Below the pieces are notes generated by a model. That model saw nothing but the letters and a program-made list of their open reading frames with translations, made no database searches and was not told where the DNA came from. Shown here piece by piece: positions 45,741 to 57,399 of a stretch of DNA of 64,000 nt (the stretch's first letter is position 1; each line of letters opens with the position of its first letter). Location of the stretch: the NCBI GenBank assembly GCA_037176705.1, contig CM073908.1, forward strand, positions 132,173,430 through 132,237,429, given 5' to 3'. Both the position numbers and the translations under genes were made by a program. The DNA comes from Molossus alvarezi (lineage: Eukaryota; Chordata; Mammalia; Chiroptera; Molossidae).

Positions 45741-45744
45741 CTCT

Positions 45745-46785
45745 GATGTAAAAGGTGAAGTAGTACAGGAGGACGTGATTCAAGATTGCTACATAAATGC
45801 CCTCAAAAAGAAGGTTGGACTCTTCCTGACACAGTGTTCTGCTGCCTTCAAAGTACTCACACATATATTTTTAGCTGTCAACCTGCTTTGCTTTTGTACA
45901 GGCAGGGAGATTGCTTTATTTCAATAGCACAGAAGAAATAAGCAGCAGCCAGCCCTTTTGTCCATTCCTTGCTCACCCTCTGAACTGGCTGTATGCAAGC
46001 AACACTTCCCTTCCCTGCCCTCAGTATATGCGGTGCCCCTGGGAGACAATGAGAAAGAGACGCTGCAGCACTCTCTTCTATCACAGTGGCAGCAGCCACC
46101 ACAAGGTCCCCAGACTTCCCTGCGGTCCCAGCACACACAGGCAGATGCTCCAAGAGGTCTAGATACCCCACCAGCAGCTTCAAGACACACAGCTACTCTC
46201 TGGAGACCTTCTGCAGTCTGGCATGTGAATGAGATCCTCTGGGGGAGAAGAAAGGAAGCACCGAGTCAACTCCAGCTGGGAAGGACAACAAAAGAGGCTT
46301 TCAATCACTTGGGCACACATAACCCTCTCCTTGGAGCTTAGCAACAGGATCAACTGGCTACATAACCTAAGTCCACTTAGGTCAGTGGGTGAGAAGGAAT
46401 GCTTAGGAAAGGACAAGCCTCTGGAAAGAAACCAAAAGGTTTAAATTGCCTGAGAACACCACAGAATCTGGATACCTTTATGCAATTTAGAGCCGGATTC
46501 TCCCCCAGTTCTATGAATTTACATGGGGGCCTTTGCAGATGTACCTAGTGGAGACTGCTTCACCATGGAAACTGGACTGAGCAGGTAATGTGAAGCACAG
46601 ATGGAAGTAGGAACAAACAAGAATACATGTAAGAGATGACAATGACGACGACAATGGTAACCAGATTCCCCGTTGGAAAGTTAAGTTTTCCACAGAGCTC
46701 AGTCAGGCATTTCCTAAAAGAGGCTAGAAGAACCACTAAGAATTTTAGAATCTATAAGCATGTTGCCGCAATGAAAACACCCAAG
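45745..46785. other. unique, locally GC-richer DNA with overlapping frames
   Basis: From 45911 to 46416 both strands stay open over long stretches (up to 127 codons on plus, 101 on minus). None of the peptides resembles a known family, and codon use is not convincing. I treat them as chance frames in a stop-poor segment, but the segment is worth an expression check. Confidence 0.35.
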
Positions 46786-46788
46786 AGT

Positions 46789-47040
46789 GCCCTGGCGGGT
46801 TTGGCTCAGCGGTTAGAGCATCGTCCACGGACCAGAGAGGCCTGGGTTTGGTTCCCGCTAAGGGCACGTACTTCAGTTGCAGTTTGTCCCCGGCCCCGGT
46901 TGGGGTAGTGCGGGTGGCAGCCACTCGATGTGTCTCTCTCACATCAATGTTTCTCTCTCCACCCACCCCATCCCACTCTGCCACCACCCTATCTGAGGCT
47001 AAATAGAAAAATACCCTTGGGTGAGGATTTTTTTTTAATG
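46789..47040 (+). mobile_element. Ves SINE
   Basis: Head 'gccctggcgggtttggctcag', 'cgctaagggcacgtacttc', pyrimidine part replaced by 'ccacccaccccatcccactctgccacc', tail 'gggtgaggatttttttttaatgg'. No clear target duplication. Confidence 0.92.
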
Positions 47041-47499
47041 GCAATCTAATATCATTCCCTTCAACAAAAATGTGTCCTACTTTTTGAAACCATTTTCTTG
47101 CATTGACTTTTCAGTCAGCACCCAAATAAAATAGCACGTGGCCATCTGCTGTCTAGGACATCTCCCTTCACCACTTCCCACTCCTTACCCACATCCCTCA
47201 CACCCAATCTTTGTTGGCTCTTCCTCTAAAAAATTTATTCAGTTCTTCTCCAGGTCAACTGTTACTTCTTTTTTACTTTTTACATTTTCTAATTCATTTT
47301 ATCCTATGGGAAGGAGCTGAAATAAAGCTGTTATACTGTTATACATACAGGGTCTTGATACTTGAGCAGACATGAAAGAAAAACCAGAAAATTGAGCTCT
47401 CTTGGGTCTTATTTTCATATACAGTGTTGCTTACTTAATATAGGCCCTTATATCATATACCATACCTCCATTTAAATGAGCTGACCTCAAGCTGCTACA

Positions 47500-47849
47500 T
47501 ACTCAAAAGAAGAGGAAACTCAGTTATTAAATGGCCACACTGTGCCAAGCAGTGTGCTACAAGCTTTTATATAGGTTATCCATTTTTAAAAAACATATTT
47601 CATGTTTGTATTGATTTTCTTTTTTTTTGAGAGAGAGAGAGAGAGGAAGGGAAAGAGAGAGAAACATCAATTTGCTGCCTCCTGCACGCCCCCTACTAGG
47701 GATCAAGTCCGAAACCTGGGCATGTGCCCTGACCGGGAACTGAACCAGGACCTCTCAGTCCATGGAACAACGCTCAATCCACTGAGCCATGCCAGCCAGA
47801 TAGGTTATCAACTTAATCTCTAAAACTAGGCTATGGGAAAAGTATTCTT
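47500..47849 (-). repeat. MIR/L2-type repeat, left half of the L1 target
   Basis: 'cacactgtgccaagcagtgtgctacaagctttta', then after a Ves 'ataggttatcaacttaatctctaaaactaggctatggg' is the reversed start of a MIR-type element. It continues at 53701-53830 on the other side of the L1. Confidence 0.6.
47581..47799 (-). mobile_element. Ves SINE, antisense, different subtype
   Basis: Tail 'tattgattttctttttttttgagagag', then 'cagctgcctcc'-like 'tttgctgcctcctgcacgccccc', 'ccgggaactgaaccagg' and head 'actgagccatgccagcc'. Duplication ATAGGTTATC at 47571-47580 and 47800-47809. Its tail and body differ from the gaggattaa subtype but match 61737-61914. Confidence 0.9.
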
Positions 47850-48074
47850 TTTTTTTAATTAATTTATTTATTTTTGTTACAGATGTTTCTCCTTTTTCCC
47901 CCACTAATTCCCCCCTCCCCCTCCCTCCCCACTCTGTCCCCAACTTTGTTGTCCATGTCCATTGATCATGTATACATGCATATAAGTTCTGTGGTTTATC
48001 TCTCCCCTACCACCCCTTCTTCTGGGATTGTCAGTCTGCACCCCACCTCTACGTCTCTGGGACTACTCCATTCC

Positions 48075-51000
48075 TCACACTGTTAATGTTAAATATATTC
48101 CACAAATAAGTGAGATCATATGATACTTCTCTTTCTCTGTTTGACTTGTTTCACTTAGGATGATACTTTCCAGGTCCCTCCATGTAGTCTCAAAGGATAA
48201 GAGATCTTTCTTTCTTACAGCTCCATAATACTCCGTTGGGTATATGTACCACAGCTTTTTTATCCACTCGTCTACTAATGGACATTTGTGCTGTTTCCAG
48301 ATCTTAGCTATTGTAAATAGTGCTGCTACAAACATGGGGGTACATATATTCTTTCAGATTGGTGTTTCAGGCTTCTTAGGGTATATACCTAGAAGTGGGA
48401 TCACTGGGTCAAATAGCAGTTCAGTTTTTAATTTTTTGAGGTAACACCATATTGTTTTCCATAGTGGCTGCATCAGTCTGCATTCCCAGAAGTGTACTAG
48501 AGTCCCCTTTTCTCCACACCCTCACCAACACTTGTTTGATGATTTGTTGATGGTGCCCATTCTGACAGGTGTGAGGTAATACCTCTTTGTTGTTTTAACT
48601 TGCATCTCTCTGATGAATAGTGATGTTGAGCTTTTCTTCATATATCTCTTAGCCATTTGATTGTCCTGTTTGGAGAGGTGTGTATTTAGTTCCTCTACCC
48701 ATTTTTTAATTGGGTTCTTTGTCTTCCTTTTGTTGAATTGTATGAGCACTCTATATATATTGGAATTAACCCCTTATCTGATATATCATTGGCAATTATG
48801 CTCTCCCATACAGTGGGTAGCCTTTCCATTTTGATGATTGTATCTTTTGCTGTGCAGAAGCTTTTGAGTTTGATGTAGTCCCATGTGTTCATTTTCTCCT
48901 TTGTTTCTGTTGCCTTAGGTGACATATCAGTAAAAATTCTGCTGCGTATGATGTCTGAAATTTTGTTGCCTACAGTTTCTTCTACAATTTTTATGGATTC
49001 ATGAGTCACATTTAAGTCTTTTATCCATTTTGAGTTTATTTTTGTGTATGGTGTAAGTTGATGGTCTAGTTTCATTTTGTTGCATGTAGCTGTCCAATTT
49101 TCCCAACACCATTTATTAAAGAGGCTGTCTTTACTCCACTGTATGCTCTTGCCCCCTTTGTCAAATATTAATTGAGCATATTGTCTTGGGTCCATTTCTG
49201 GGTTCTCTGTTCTGTTCCACTGGTCTATATGCCTGTTCTTGTGCCAGTACCAGGCTGTTTTGATTACAGTGGCTTTGTAGTATAACTTGAAATCTGGTAA
49301 TGTGATCCCTCCTACTTTGTTCTTCTTTTTCAAGATTGCTGTGACTATTTGAGGTCTTTTTTGGTTCTATATGAACTTTTGAAGTATTTGTTCTAGTTTT
49401 GTGAAGTATGTCATTGGTATTTTGATGGGGATTGCATTGAATCTATAGATTGCTTTGGGTAGTATGGACATTTTAATGATGTTAATTCTTCCAATCCAAG
49501 AACAAGGTATGTGCTTCCACTTTTTTGTATCTTCCTTTATTTCTTTTTTCAATGACCTGTATTTTTCTGTGAATAGGTCCTTTATTTCTTTGGTTAAGTT
49601 TATTCCTAGCTATCTTAATTTTTTTTGCCACAGTGGTAAATGGGAGTTTTCTTTGTTTCTCCTTCTGTGAGTTCATCACTGGGGTATAAGAATGCCATCG
49701 ATTTCTTGATGTTAATTTTGTATCCTGCTTCTTTGCCAAATTCATTTATTAAGTCTAGTAAATTTTTGATGGAGTCTTTGGGGTTTTCTACGTATAGTAT
49801 CATGTCATCTGCGAATAGTGATAGTTTCACTTCCTCCTTTCCGATTTGGATCCCTTTTACATTTTCTTCCTGTCTGATTGCTGTGGCTAAGGCTTCCAGT
49901 ACTATGTTAAATAAGAGTGGTGAAAGTGGGCATCCTTGTCTTGTTCCTATTCTTAAGGGAAATGCTTTTAGTTTTTGCTCTTTGAATATGATGTTGGCTG
50001 TAGGTTTTTCATATATGGCCTTTATTATGTCTACATACGATCCCTCTATTCCTACATTGCTGAGCGTTCTTATCAGAAATGGATGCTGGATTTTGTCAAA
50101 GGCTATTTTGGCATCTATTGATATGATCATGTGGTTTTTATTCTTCATTTTGTTTATGTGGTGTATCACATTTATTGATTTGCAAATATTGTACCAGCCT
50201 TGCATCCCTGGGATGAATCCCACTTTGTCATGGAGAACAATTTTTTTGATGTATTGCTGCATCCATTTTGTTCAGGATTTTGGTGTCTATGTTCATCAGG
50301 GATATTGGCCTGTAGTTTTCTTTCTTTGTAGTGTCTTTTTCTGGTTTTGGAATTAGAATTATGCTGGCCTCATAAAATGAGTTTGGAAGTCTTCCTTCTT
50401 CTTGAATTTTTTGAAATAGTTTGAGGAGAATGGGTGTTAGTTCTTTTTTGAATGTTCAGTAAAATTCCCCTGTGAAGCCATCTGGGCCTGGGCTTTTGTT
50501 TGCTGGGAGAGTCTTGATTACATCTTCAATTTCTTCTGTTGTTAATGGTATGCTCAAATTTTCTCTCTCCTCCCGGTCGAGTTTTGGGAGAATGTGTGTT
50601 TCTAGAAATTTGTCCATTTCACTTATATTGTCGAATTTGTTGCCATATAATTGTTCATAGTAGTTGTTAACGATCTTTTGTATTTCTGTGGTATCAGTTG
50701 TTATTTCTCCTCTTTCATTTCTGATTTTGAGTATTTGGGTTCTCTCTCTTTGTTTCCTGGTGAGTCTAGCTAAGGGTCCATCAATCTTGTTTATCTTTTC
50801 AAAAAACCAGCTCTTTGTTATATTGATTCCTCTAATTGTTTTTTTGTTTGTTTGTTTGTTTGTTTGTTTGTTTTTTTGGTCTCTGTGTCATTTATTTCTG
50901 CTGTGATCTTTACTATTTCTTTCCTTCTGCTTCCTCTGGGGTTTCTTTTTGTTTGCTCTCTAGTTCTTTAAGTTGTGAGGTTAGGTAGTCTATTAGAGAT

Positions 51001-51945
51001 TTTTCTTGCTTCTTGAGGCAGGCCTGTAGTGCTATGAACTTCCCTTTCAGAACTGCTTTTGCTGTATCCTATAGGTTTTGTGTTGTTGTGTGTTCATTTT
51101 CATTGGATTCCAGGAAGTTTTTAATTTCTTCCTTGATCTTCTCGGTGACCCATTAATTGTTTAATAACATGCTATTTAGCCTCCATGTGTTCAAATGTCT
51201 TTGCATGTTCTTGTTGCAATTGATTTCTAGTTTCATGCCATTGTGATCTGAGAAGATGCTTGATATGATTTCAATCTTCTTGAACTTGTAGAGACTAAGT
51301 TTGTGTCCTAACATGTGGTCTACCTTTGAGAATGTCCCATGTGCACTTGAGAAGAATGTGAATTCTGCAGTTTTGGGGTGTAATTCTCTGTAGATATCTA
51401 TTAAATACATTTGACCTAGTGCTTCATTTAGAGTCTCTGTTTCCTTGCTAATTTTTTGTCTAGAGGATCTATCCAGTGATGCCATCGGGGTGTTGAAGTC
51501 CCCTGCTATGATTGTATTGCTATTGATTTCTCCTTTGAAGTCTTACAGAAGATTTTTAGTATATTTTGGTGCTCCTATATTGGGTGCATATATGTTTATC
51601 AAGGTTATATCTTCCTGTTGGATAGATCCTTTCGATATTACGTAGTGGCCTTCTTTGTCTCTAGTTATGGTCTTCATTTTGAAATCTATTTTATCAGATA
51701 TGAGTATTGCTACCCCAGCTTTTTTTTTTTTTTTTTTTTTTTTTGCTTTCGTTTCCTTGAAAGATTTTTTTCCATCCCTTCAATTTTAACCTATGTGAGT
51801 CTTTTGTTGTGAGGTGGGTCTCTTGTAAACAACATATAGATGAGTCATGCTTTCTTATTCAATCAGCTACTCTATGTCTTTTTATCAGATCATTCAATCC
51901 ATTTACATTTAAGGTGATTATTGATATGTATTTATGTATTGCCAT
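48075..51945 (-). pseudogene. L1 ORF2 (endonuclease/reverse transcriptase) pseudogene
   Basis: The ancestral ATG is at 51945-51943 (MAIHKYISIITLNVNGLND). The endonuclease region includes LQETHL and, near 51245, SDHNGMKLEI. The RT core in the open block 50262-49615 has GFIPGMQGW, the [17 protein letters not shown] motif and the FADD catalytic box at 49804-49815. The block 49333-48695 has [17 protein letters not shown] and [18 protein letters not shown]. The frame ends ICGIYLTLTV at 48075. The 3871-bp span (about 1290 codons) is full length. Frameshifts near 48720, 49350, 49610 and 50270, a T24 tract and other stops disable it. The long plus-strand frame 49640-50356 is an antisense shadow. Confidence 0.93.
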
Positions 51946-51990
51946 TTTTGTTTAGTGTGGTTCTATTTTTCTTCCTGTTTCTCCTGTTAA

Positions 51991-52902
51991 TTACAGCAGT
52001 CCTTTTAACATTTCTTGCAGTGCTGGTTTGATGCTAATATATTCTCTTAGCCTTTTTTGACGGGAAAGCTCTTTATTTGACCTATTTTGGATGATAGACT
52101 TGCTGGATAGAGTAGTCTTGGATTCAGATCCTTGTTTTTCATGACCTTGATGACCTCATGGCATTCCCTTCTGGCCTGTAGTGTTTCTGTTAAGAAGCCA
52201 GCTGAGAGCCTTATGGGGGTTCCTTTGTAGGTAACCTGTTCCTTATCTCTTGCTGCTTTTAGGATTCTCTCTTTGTCTTTAATTTTTGGCATTTTGATTA
52301 CTATGTGTCTTGGTGTGGGTCTGTTTGGGTTCTTCTTCCTTGGGGCTCTCTGTGCTTCTTGAACTTGAATGCCTTCTTCCTTCACCAAATTAGGGAAGTT
52401 TTCTGTCACTATTTCTTCAAATGTATTCTCTAACACTTGCTCATTTTATTCTTCTTCGGGGACTCCTGTGATGCGAATGTTATTACGTTTCCAGTTGTCC
52501 CACAGTTCTCCTAAGCTGTCTTCATGTTTTTAAATTGTTTTTTCCTTTTGGTTTTCTGATTGGTTGATTTTTTTCTACCGTATCTTCTAATTCATGGATC
52601 CAGTCCTCAGCTTCCTCTACTCTGCTATTTAGACCTTCCAACATGTTCTTCATTTCTGATATGTCATTCTTCATTTCTTTTTGGTGGTTTTTAATTTCCA
52701 ACTGGTTGATTTTCAACATTTCTATGTCTTTACTCATGGTGCTCATGTCTTTACACATGCTGTTGAGCTTCCTCAAGATCATGGCTCTGAATTCTAGTTC
52801 TATTAACTTGCTTAACTGCACCTCATTTATCTCATCTTCGGTAGAGATCTCTTGTTCTTTCATTTGGCTTTTGTTTCTGTGTTTCACCATTTTGGCTATC
52901 AC
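51991..52902 (-). pseudogene. L1 ORF1 (RNA-binding chaperone) pseudogene
   Basis: The N-terminal block (52902-52522) starts around MVKHRNKSQMKEQE and contains a long coiled coil (SKDIEMLKINQLEIKNHQKE and onward), the trimerising part of ORF1p. The frame then breaks near 52440-52520. The second block (52436-52047) carries the RRM/C-terminal region (RHIVIKMPKIKDKERILKAA, TYKGTPIRLSAGF.TETLQARR). A stop interrupts it at about 52047, although the reading ...LQEMLKGLL continues to an ancestral stop at 51991-51993. The ancestral length of about 304 codons is normal for mammalian ORF1. Confidence 0.9.
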
Positions 52903-53700
52903 AGTGGGCTTTGGAGCCTGCCAAATATTCTCTGTGGGTGTTGGTGATCTACTGTTTGTGGCTCCCTCTCCCGGGTTTGGATGAGCCAGGGAGGAGCCAA
53001 GTTAAACACCACTGTCAGGTCTTACTTTCCTGGTTAGAGTTGCTAGCCCAGGGATGGTACAGTTATCCTCTAGCTTTTTGCCTGGAGGCTATCAGTAGTG
53101 GTTACTTCTAGAGCCTCCTTAGTTAAATGAAAAACTCCCTCAGCTGCTCAGCATAAGTGGATTTCCCGAGGGTAGGTCAGATGCTGATTGTTGATTGGCC
53201 TCAATTAGCATTTCCATGGCCACCAAGTGGGTTTAAATCTCTGAGGGAGGGGCCGCTGCCTCTCCCCAGAGCCCTGGGAAGGAGTAAGATGACCACAGTC
53301 CTGCGTGGCCACAACTCAGCAAAAGCTCTGCGCCCTCTGAATCCCGAGTGTCCCCACACAGTTCCAGTCCAGTCTGCCCTCCCTCTGCCGTAGTCCAAGG
53401 TGAGTGGCTGTGGCTATTTTATCCTCTGTCCCAGCTCTGCACTGTGGAGCCACTTGGGAGTGTAACCTGAGGCCACTGCTCACAGCCAAGGCTGCTGCTG
53501 ACCGTGGGCTCCCAGCCCCCTCTCTCGTCTCCACAAGCCTACCGGGATTGAGTCAGTGTCCCTGGTTATGTGGTCCTCCAAGCTGCCTTTCGGTTGCCCC
53601 TTCCTGTCGATTTGTCTTTATTTTCCTTGTAATTCCAGTTTGGTCCTGGGAGATGGTCTGTGTAGCTTCCATTCACTCTGCCGCCATTTTGGAAGCTCCA
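52903..53700 (-). promoter_or_regulatory. L1 5' UTR / internal promoter
   Basis: The segment upstream of ORF1 has several CpG-bearing patches, unlike the AT-rich flanks. At its very 5' end is a YY1-type site (complement of gccgccatttt, 53680-53690), the element that positions L1 transcription starts. Whether it still drives transcription, sense or antisense into the flank, is unknown. Confidence 0.7.
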
Positions 53701-53830
53701 GGAAGGTATTCTTATTCCATTTAACAGATGCTAAAACTGAGGCAGCTTGACAAGATTAGATAACCTTTGGTGCCAGCACTTATGAGCCAAGATTTGTACC
53801 TATAATCGTCAGACACCAGTGCTTACCTGC
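53701..53830 (-). repeat. MIR-type repeat, right half of the L1 target
   Basis: 'attccatttaacagatgctaaaactgaggcagcttgacaagattagataacc' is the reversed MIR centre. With 47500-47849 it forms one repeat split by the L1. Confidence 0.75.
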
Positions 53831-54735
53831 TATCATTACCCTAAGCAGACTGAAGTAAAGCTCTGTAGAGATTTAGAATTTCAAAGTGACCACTTCAGAA
53901 GTATACTACATGTTACAGGTGAATTTACCTATCCCGCTATCTCTGTCCTTTACCACTTACCAAAAAAACCCACAAAATTATTTCATGATACATATGATCT
54001 CTTTTAAGGAGATCAGCATCTCCTTTCCACATTTAAGAATAAAAATTTAAAAAGCCAATAAAAGTGCCAGTGAACTTTTATTTTTTTTTTTATGAGAGTC
54101 TTGCTATATCTGTTTTCAGCTGAAAACAGTATCCATTGCTTGTCATTCAGCTTTTTCATTTAAAAAATCATCAATTTTGTCATTAAAGATGAAATCCTAT
54201 TTATCCTTGTCTCCCAAAAACACTGCTTAATGTACTTCAAATTCCCTTCGTGGTAGATGCAAACAAAGGGGCTGGAAACTGGAAGGCATTCGGAGCATTT
54301 CTGAGCAGGTGGAGGGGTGAGCTGTGGCCACCTGGTGGCTAGTTGCTGAAGGAAGCACTGACCAAGGAGGAGCAGCCTAAGTGTTTCTCTTGACTACAAA
54401 GGGGAAAAAGAGAGCATGCTCCACCCTTCAGTCCCTGGCATCTGTAAACTTGCTTCTTATTCTTAATTTATTTCTGAATTCAGTCAATGGGTATTATCAA
54501 ACAGAGCTGGCCCTCCAGGATGAGAAATAGAAAAGAAACTCAGCCTCATAAAGTTCTTCTACAGTAGTTACCTTTTCAAAGTTTCATAATTTAAGGTGTT
54601 AGAGGCAATCTCTAAAGGGCATTTCAAAGCCAATTAAATGTTCTTCTTATGCCTGGTAAGGACTTACATTCTCCTTATCACTGGGTGAAACTTTTCTTTT
54701 CTCTAGAATAACTGTGTTGTTTGCCTGCAATCTGA
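53831..54735. other. unique DNA, no gene seen
   Basis: No repeat or exon recognised. A palindromic tgttttcagctgaaaaca lies near 54110-54127. Confidence 0.35.
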
Positions 54736-54749
54736 AATAAGAATACATT

Positions 54750-54960
54750 GGCCTGGCTGGTGTGGCTCAGTGGTTGAGCACCAGCCCATGCACCAAGAGG
54801 TCACTGGTTCAATTCCCGATCAGGGCATATGCCCAGGTTGTGGGCCCATTGGGGGGCATGTAGGAGGTGGCCAATCGAGGTTCTCTCTCATCAATGTCTC
54901 TATAGCTCTCCCTCTCCCTTCCTCTGTCTCTAAAATTAATAAAGAAAAAAATTTTAATAA
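54750..54960 (+). mobile_element. Ves SINE (gtgtggctcag subtype)
   Basis: Head 'gcctggctggtgtggctcag', 'gcatatgcccaggttgtggg', CT part, tail 'aataaagaaaaaaatttt'. Loose duplication aataagaatacatt / aaaaagaatatgtt. Confidence 0.92.
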
Positions 54961-55059
54961 AAAAAGAATATGTTGTACATAAATGCATAATAGGTCATCC
55001 TAAAATAAATTGACTTGCTTCTAAATGTCACTCAGAATCATTGTGCCTGCATGGAAAGT

Positions 55060-55200
55060 TGGGAAAATAGAGAATCTGACATCCACCACACACTCTCCCA
55101 CTAACTAGCTAGGTAACTTTGACTCATTCATCCTCAGTCTCCTTATCTGTAAAACAAGGGATTACAAAATCAGTAGGTTTTCACATATTTCTATCAATAA
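55060..55200 (+). repeat. MIR SINE fragment, sense
   Basis: 'ctaactagctaggtaactttgactcattcatcctcagtctccttatctgtaaaacaaggg' is the MIR core and 3' half. Confidence 0.75.
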
Positions 55201-56090
55201 AACCCCTGTTTCTTCAGAAAGAGTATCCAGAACCCTAATATGCCAAGTGATCAAAAGGCAGCTGTTATGGCTATGTCTGAACAGGTAGGCCAGACCGATC
55301 CACTGCTACTATCCTCTCCCTTCCTCTTCCCCTTCCCTCCCCAACCACCTGAACCCATCTCTGCATAATCCTGGGCATCAGGACTTGAAGATCACTGGAC
55401 CAAGTGATTTCCAAAGTCCCTTTGTGCCCTGTCTATCAGGCCAAACAGCCAAAATTTTAGAAAGGCAAACATTTTATGAAGACACTTTATAGACATACTT
55501 CCAACCTATAAGCTTGGCTGGGAAAAGATTTTGCATACTGAACAATTAGGGAACAATTCAAATTTCTAAATGATGTGTCCCTGGCTCAAAACACAAGAGA
55601 AGTTCCTTTGAAAAGAACTAGATGAATCGCCCTTACAAAGTGCCCAGAGTAGTACTTGTAGCCCAGGCAGAATCCCTGACTGTTTCCTCCAGCAGCCATT
55701 GGCATTGGCCTTGTGGTGGCCCCCCAAAGGGCATGTAAACTGAACACATATAAGGCCTGATGCATCAGTGTTTTTCACTCTGAACCACGCATGCGCTGAT
55801 GCCTGCTCTAAACCCAGTGCTTTCCCTCCTCAACTAAAAACTTCTGCCTTTATCAGTGGCTATTTTCCTACCTGAATGATAAAATGGGTGTGCATTTGCC
55901 CTTTAGCCCTGAAACCTAAATACTGAGTGACCTAAGGTGGGGAGAATTATATTCTTTTGATGGTCTATGAGACCAAGAGGAACAAAACCAACAGAGACTT
56001 GATGGAAATTAGCCAAATTCTTTCATTTAGAAAGATATCTACCACTGAAGTAAATTTAAAATAGTTTTCCAAAAATCACAGTGAATTCAT
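55200..56090. other. unique DNA, no gene seen
   Basis: Nothing recognised. The frame at 55566-55778 (minus) has no family match. Confidence 0.35.
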
Positions 56091-56094
56091 TTCA

Positions 56095-56220
56095 TAATTA
56101 ATTCAAACAATTATTTTTTGTGCATTGACTCTGGCCAGGGACTGGGTTAAATGCTAAGGACACCATAAAGAATAAGCCACTGTCCTTGTACTCAGGTCAC
56201 TGAGTCACTGCTACTAGTCA
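56095..56220 (-). repeat. L2/MIR-type 3' end, antisense
   Basis: 'tgtgcattgactctggccagggactgggttaaatgctaaggacacc' and 'aataagccactgtccttgtactcagg' follow the reversed L2 end pattern. Confidence 0.5.
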
Positions 56221-56239
56221 CATTAAAAGACTAAGTGAA

Positions 56240-56702
56240 TAGCTAAGATCTGGAAACAGCCCAAGTGTCCATCAGTAAATGAGTGGATAAAAAAAGCTGT
56301 GGTACATTTATACAATGGAATATCCTACAGCTGTAAGAAAGAAAGATCTCTTATCCTTTGAGATGATATGGAGGGACCTGGAGAGGAGTATGGTAAGCGA
56401 AATAAGCCAGTCAGAGAAAGACAAGTACCACATAACCTCACTTATTTATGGAACATCATGAACAAAATAAGCTGTTGACCAAAAGAGATCCAGAGTCATG
56501 GAAGTAGGGAACAGACTAACAAACCTCAGAGGGATGGGGTGGTGGGTGTTGGAAGAGATAAACCAAAGAATGTATATGCATATATGCATAAACAATGGAC
56601 ACGGACACTAGGCTGGGGAAGGCAGGAGGGGGTGAGAGTGGGAAGGAGGAGGTCAATGAGGAAAAAAGGGGGACATCTGTAATACTTTCAACAATAAAAA
56701 AT
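56240..56702 (+). mobile_element. young 5'-truncated LINE-1 with perfect 14-bp duplication
   Basis: Starts in the ORF2 tail ('agctaagatctggaaacagcccaagtgtcc') and runs through the 3' UTR to 'gtaatactttcaacaataaaaaat'. AAAGACTAAGTGAA at 56226-56239 and 56703-56716 is identical. Its 3' end sequence recurs at 40715-40800, which marks the local bat L1 subfamily. Confidence 0.93.
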
Positions 56703-57161
56703 AAAGACTAAGTGAAACACAGCCAATTGTGTAGCACAACTGAGGTGCGTAGGATACAATGGGATTACACAGGACATGGTGCCTAGCTTGGGCTAAAAAG
56801 GTTGAGAAGGGTGGTTCCCAAACTAGTTCTTAAAGGATGATGTTTCCCTTCTGCTGACTGGCAGAAACCACCCGTGTTACTCTTCTTCTGGGGAACATGG
56901 CCAGATTACATCTTTATGCCTGCCTTGCAGCTTGCGATCAGATGTTGCCATGCCCATAAAAACCCTCTTGTATAAAAACCTGGCCCATAAAAACCCTCTC
57001 ACACTCAACCCGCATGGTCTTTCCCCATCCACCATCTGGCTGAATGGAAAGAACTCCAAGGATCTAGAGGAGACTGGATCCACAAGGTGGGAGAAGCCAG
57101 GGTACCTAACTACATGGAACAGAGCCCCCTCCAGGCCCTAACTGTTGAAGGGGGTAGTGGG

Positions 57162-57381
57162 AAGTCCGGCTAGTGTGGCTCAGTGGTTGAGCGTTGACCC
57201 ATACACCAAGAGGTCACCAGTTTAATTCCTGGTCAGGGCACATGCCCAGGTTGTGGGCCTGATCCCCAGTAGGGGGCATGCAGGAGGTAGCCAATGAGTA
57301 TTCTCTCTCATCCATGTTTCTATCTCTCTCTCCCTCTCCTTTCTTCTCTCTCTAAAATCAATAAAGAGAAAAAAATTTTTT
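57162..57381 (+). mobile_element. Ves SINE, perfect 14-bp duplication
   Basis: Head 'gtccggctagtgtggctcag', 'gcacatgcccaggttgtggg', CT tract, tail 'aaaatcaataaagagaaaaaaattttt'. AAGGGGGTAGTGGG at 57148-57161 and 57382-57395 is identical. Confidence 0.95.
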
Positions 57382-57399
57382 AAGGGGGTAGTGGGGAGA

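Larger units (their letters stand above)
47850..53700 (-). mobile_element. full-length LINE-1, inactivated
   Basis: About 5.85 kb with the whole L1 plan on the minus strand: GC-richer 5' UTR (53700 down to 52903), ORF1, a 45-bp spacer, ORF2, short 3' UTR and an A-rich tail at 47850-47876. The 5' end reads ggagcttccaaaatggcggc, with a YY1-type aaaATGGCGGC as in active L1 promoters. Likely duplication: gggaaaagtattctt (47835-47849) against ggaaggtattctt (53701-53713). It interrupts a MIR-type repeat whose halves join if it is removed. Both ORFs carry stops or frameshifts, so it cannot move by itself. A (TTTG)n (about 50843-50872) and a T24 run (51720-51744) have expanded within ORF2. Confidence 0.93.

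Noticed and set aside
49640..50356. 238-codon plus-strand frame with several hydrophobic stretches
   Set aside because: It is the antisense strand of L1 ORF2 reverse transcriptase; the true coding strand is minus (FADD box at 49804-49815).
53201..53724. GC-rich overlapping frames that could suggest an exon and CpG island
   Set aside because: This is the L1 5' UTR, adjoining ORF1 in the correct orientation.
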